The notes under the pieces were generated by a model. The model did no database searches, was not told the DNA's origin, and was given only the letters and a program-made list of their open reading frames with translations. Positions 5,963 through 6,775 of a stretch of DNA of 6,775 bases are shown here, piece by piece (position 1 is the first letter of the stretch; each line of letters begins with the position of its first letter). The stretch is taken from contig JABMOP010000187.1 of assembly GCA_013204125.1 (NCBI GenBank), forward strand, positions 1 to 6,775, given 5' to 3'. A program made the position numbers and the translations under genes. Source of the DNA: Rhodospirillales bacterium (GTDB lineage Bacteria > Pseudomonadota > Alphaproteobacteria > Rhodospirillales > UBA2165).

Positions 5963-5990
5963 CTTGCGGGGCAATCCTTAAAAACTATAT
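5963..5990 (+). promoter_or_regulatory. RpoH (sigma-32)-type heat-shock promoter for hsp20
   Basis: CTTGCGG (5963-5969) and CTATAT (5985-5990) separated by 15 bp. This fits the alphaproteobacterial heat-shock pattern of a CTTG-type -35 and a C-TAT-T -10. It would start transcription near 5997 and give a leader of about 100 nt, a length typical of thermometer-controlled small heat-shock genes. Confidence 0.5.
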
Positions 5991-6018
5991 CAGCAATGGA
6001 AAGCAGGTGCCGAATTCG

Positions 6019-6101
6019 GGCCGGCAATCCATAATTGTTTGAGCCCGGCCACGGTTGGCGGGCTCATTAACCCGTATCGCTTTTTAGGAGGATATGTCAT
6101 G
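6019..6101 (+). promoter_or_regulatory. ROSE-like RNA thermometer in the hsp20 leader
   Basis: Three successive structures. First, GGCCGG (6019-6024) pairs with CCGGCC (6045-6050). Second, and mutually exclusive with it, GAGCCCG (6041-6047) pairs with CGGGCTC (6059-6065), a perfect 7-bp stem. Third, CGTATCGCT (6073-6081), loop TTTT, and AGGAGGATATG (6086-6096) form a hairpin that buries the AGGAGG ribosome site. The third hairpin contains UCGCU opposite AGGA, matching the U(U/C)GCU signature of ROSE elements, in which a G-G mismatch opposite the Shine-Dalgarno melts at heat-shock temperature. Position, gene type and leader length all agree. The fold was derived by eye. Confidence 0.65.
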
Positions 6102-6587
6102 CGTAGCTATGATTTCTCACCCCTTTTTCGTTATTCCGTAGGCTTTGATCGCCTCGAGCGTCTGCTCGATCATTCCAGGGAGCGCGCCGAGAGCGCCCCC
6201 GGGTATCCGCCGTATAATATAGAATCGGTAGACGAAAATGCCTATCGGATCACCATGGCCGTTGCCGGTTTTCGTGAAGACGAGCTTGATATCATCATCA
6301 AAGAAAATGAATTGTCGATATCAGGCCGCGCCGGACAGTCGGACGGCGAAACCCAATATCTGCACCGCGGCATTGCCACTCGGTCGTTCGAACGCCGTTT
6401 TGATCTCGCCGACCATGTGAAAGTAACCGGCGGCAATCTGGATAACGGTATTCTCACCGTCGATCTGGTGCGGGAAGTTCCCGAAGCCTCGAAACCGCGC
6501 AAAGTGGAAATTACCAAGGCGCCGGCACCGGCGCTTGGCGGTCCTGTCGGCAAACAATTGGGCGACGGCGACAAAAAAGCCGCCTAA
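6099..6587 (+). CDS. Small heat-shock protein Hsp20, IbpA/HspA class
   Basis: A 162-residue alpha-crystallin chaperone that holds unfolding proteins in the cytosol for DnaK/ClpB. The N-terminus MRSYDFSPLFRYSVGFDRL is close to that of IbpA-type proteins (MR..D.SPL.RS.IGFDR). The alpha-crystallin domain runs from about residue 38 (YNIESVDENAYRITMAVAGF) to 128, with the conserved strand DNGILTVDLVREVPEASKPR. The tail carries the V-E-I form of the I-x-I oligomerisation motif, followed by an Ala/Pro/Gly-rich extension. ATG 6099 was chosen because AGGAGG (6086-6091) is 7 nt upstream and the family N-terminus starts exactly there. The frame is open further back to 6039, but those 20 codons lie in the structured leader. 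It is probably regulated twice, by an RpoH-type promoter and a ROSE-like thermometer. It ends before its own terminator. Confidence 0.96.
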   Translation: MRSYDFSPLFRYSVGFDRLERLLDHSRERAESAPGYPPYNIESVDENAYRITMAVAGFREDELDIIIKENELSISGRAGQSDGETQYLHRGIATRSFERRFDLADHVKVTGGNLDNGILTVDLVREVPEASKPRKVEITKAPAPALGGPVGKQLGDGDKKAA

Positions 6588-6610
6588 TTTGCATTTGAGT
6601 ATCAATAGAG

Positions 6611-6638
6611 AAAGCGCGGCTTCGGTCGCGCTTTTTTT
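6611..6638 (+). terminator. Rho-independent terminator of hsp20
   Basis: AAAGCGCGGC-TTCG-GTCGCGCTTT: a 10-bp stem (one G-T pair) closed by a C(UUCG)G tetraloop, followed by a run of seven Ts (6632-6638) that overlaps the 3' arm. It begins 23 bp after the hsp20 stop. On the minus strand it is followed by TTTCTCTATT, so it may also serve, less efficiently, the convergent gene to the right, whose stop codon overlaps its edge. Confidence 0.93.
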
Positions 6639-6775
6639 ATATGCGCGGTTTTTTAAACGCGGCCTGGCTAAGGACGCGTTTAAACTGCATGACCTGTTTG
6701 AACACTGTGAGGCGATCTTCGACGGAATTTTCGATCGAAAGAATCAACTCGGGCTCGCCGGTTGCGGTATTGCGC
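6637..6775 (-). CDS. 3' end of an unidentified minus-strand gene
   Basis: An open frame enters from the right edge on the minus strand and ends at TAA (6639-6637), leaving 45 residues that include GEPELILSIENSVEDRL, VFKQVMQFKRVLSQ and the ending KKPRI. The composition (alternating charged and hydrophobic residues, no rare-residue bias) looks like real protein, and the stop lies exactly at a convergent terminator. The family is not recognised. The last coding bases contain the 10-bp inverted repeat at 6652-6684. The start and most of the gene lie outside the window. Confidence 0.55.
   Translation of the reverse strand, partial: RNTATGEPELILSIENSVEDRLTVFKQVMQFKRVLSQAAFKKPRI
6652..6684. repeat. 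10-bp perfect inverted repeat TTTAAACGCG / CGCGTTTAAA
   Basis: Left arm 6652-6661, right arm 6675-6684, 13-bp spacer. It lies within the last codons of the minus-strand gene, encoding FKR and AFKK at the two arms. As RNA it forms a 10-bp hairpin about 13 nt before the stop codon, without a T-run of its own. It could slow ribosomes or protect the 3' end, or be a protein-binding palindrome; nothing decides between these. Confidence 0.6.

Larger units (their letters stand above)
5650..6098. other. Divergent intergenic region between the response regulator and hsp20
   Basis: 449 bp between genes transcribed away from each other. The left third contains AT-rich sequence (5705-5735) where the response regulator promoter should lie; only weak -35/-10 candidates are visible on the minus strand. 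A 10-bp palindrome GCCTGCAGGC is at 5749-5758. The middle contains the possible microprotein at 5851-5919. The right part carries the RpoH-like promoter and the thermometer leader of hsp20. A 67-codon plus-strand frame starting with GTG at 5778 has no ribosome site and no protein-like features. Confidence 0.5.

Noticed and set aside
5778..5981. 67-codon plus-strand frame starting at GTG.
   Set aside because: No ribosome site, erratic composition, and it overlaps the better-supported 22-codon frame and the hsp20 promoter.
6039..6098. N-terminal extension of Hsp20 by 20 residues.
   Set aside because: The family N-terminus begins at the ATG at 6099, which has AGGAGG 7 nt upstream; the upstream codons coincide with the thermometer hairpins.

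Overview
The window reads as an accessory-free chromosomal segment of an alphaproteobacterium. The lineage is suggested by a PleC/DivJ-like HisKA segment in the sensor kinase, a response regulator with the 'DYIGPDRR' signature after its receiver domain, an IbpA/HspA-type Hsp20 with a ROSE-like leader, and an anti-Shine-Dalgarno-rich small RNA candidate. The order within the class cannot be fixed from this sequence.

Layout. Positions 1-372 (+) are the C-terminal end of an ABC transporter ATPase. It overlaps by ATGA a lipoprotein alpha/beta hydrolase (369-1316), whose 3' end has been tandemly duplicated as a 29-bp unit. A complete tRNA-Arg(CCG) follows (1419-1495). An AT-rich, gene-free stretch then leads to an extended -10 promoter and a soluble two-PAS histidine kinase (1799-3412). 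Converging on it with only 7 bp between stop codons is a DMT/EamA transporter (4352-3420, -).

Between the DMT gene and an upstream minus-strand response regulator (5649-4630) lies the most notable element of the window. It consists of a perfect TGTGA-N6-TCACA palindrome, an extended -10 box placed at exact class II CRP spacing, about 79 nt with three CCUCC-type anti-Shine-Dalgarno segments, and a clean Rho-independent terminator. I read it as a CRP/FNR-type-controlled small RNA, or alternatively as a terminator-containing leader of the DMT gene. Neither the sRNA nor its regulator has been tested.

The right part (5650-6775) holds a possible 22-residue membrane microprotein. It also holds a heat-shock unit: an RpoH-like promoter, a three-hairpin ROSE-like RNA thermometer, hsp20 (6099-6587), and a terminator with a UUCG loop. 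The 3' end of an unidentified minus-strand gene converges on that terminator.

The kinase and response regulator are both orphan-like and lie in one neighbourhood, separated by the transporter and sRNA region. They could form a pair, but nothing in the sequence proves it.
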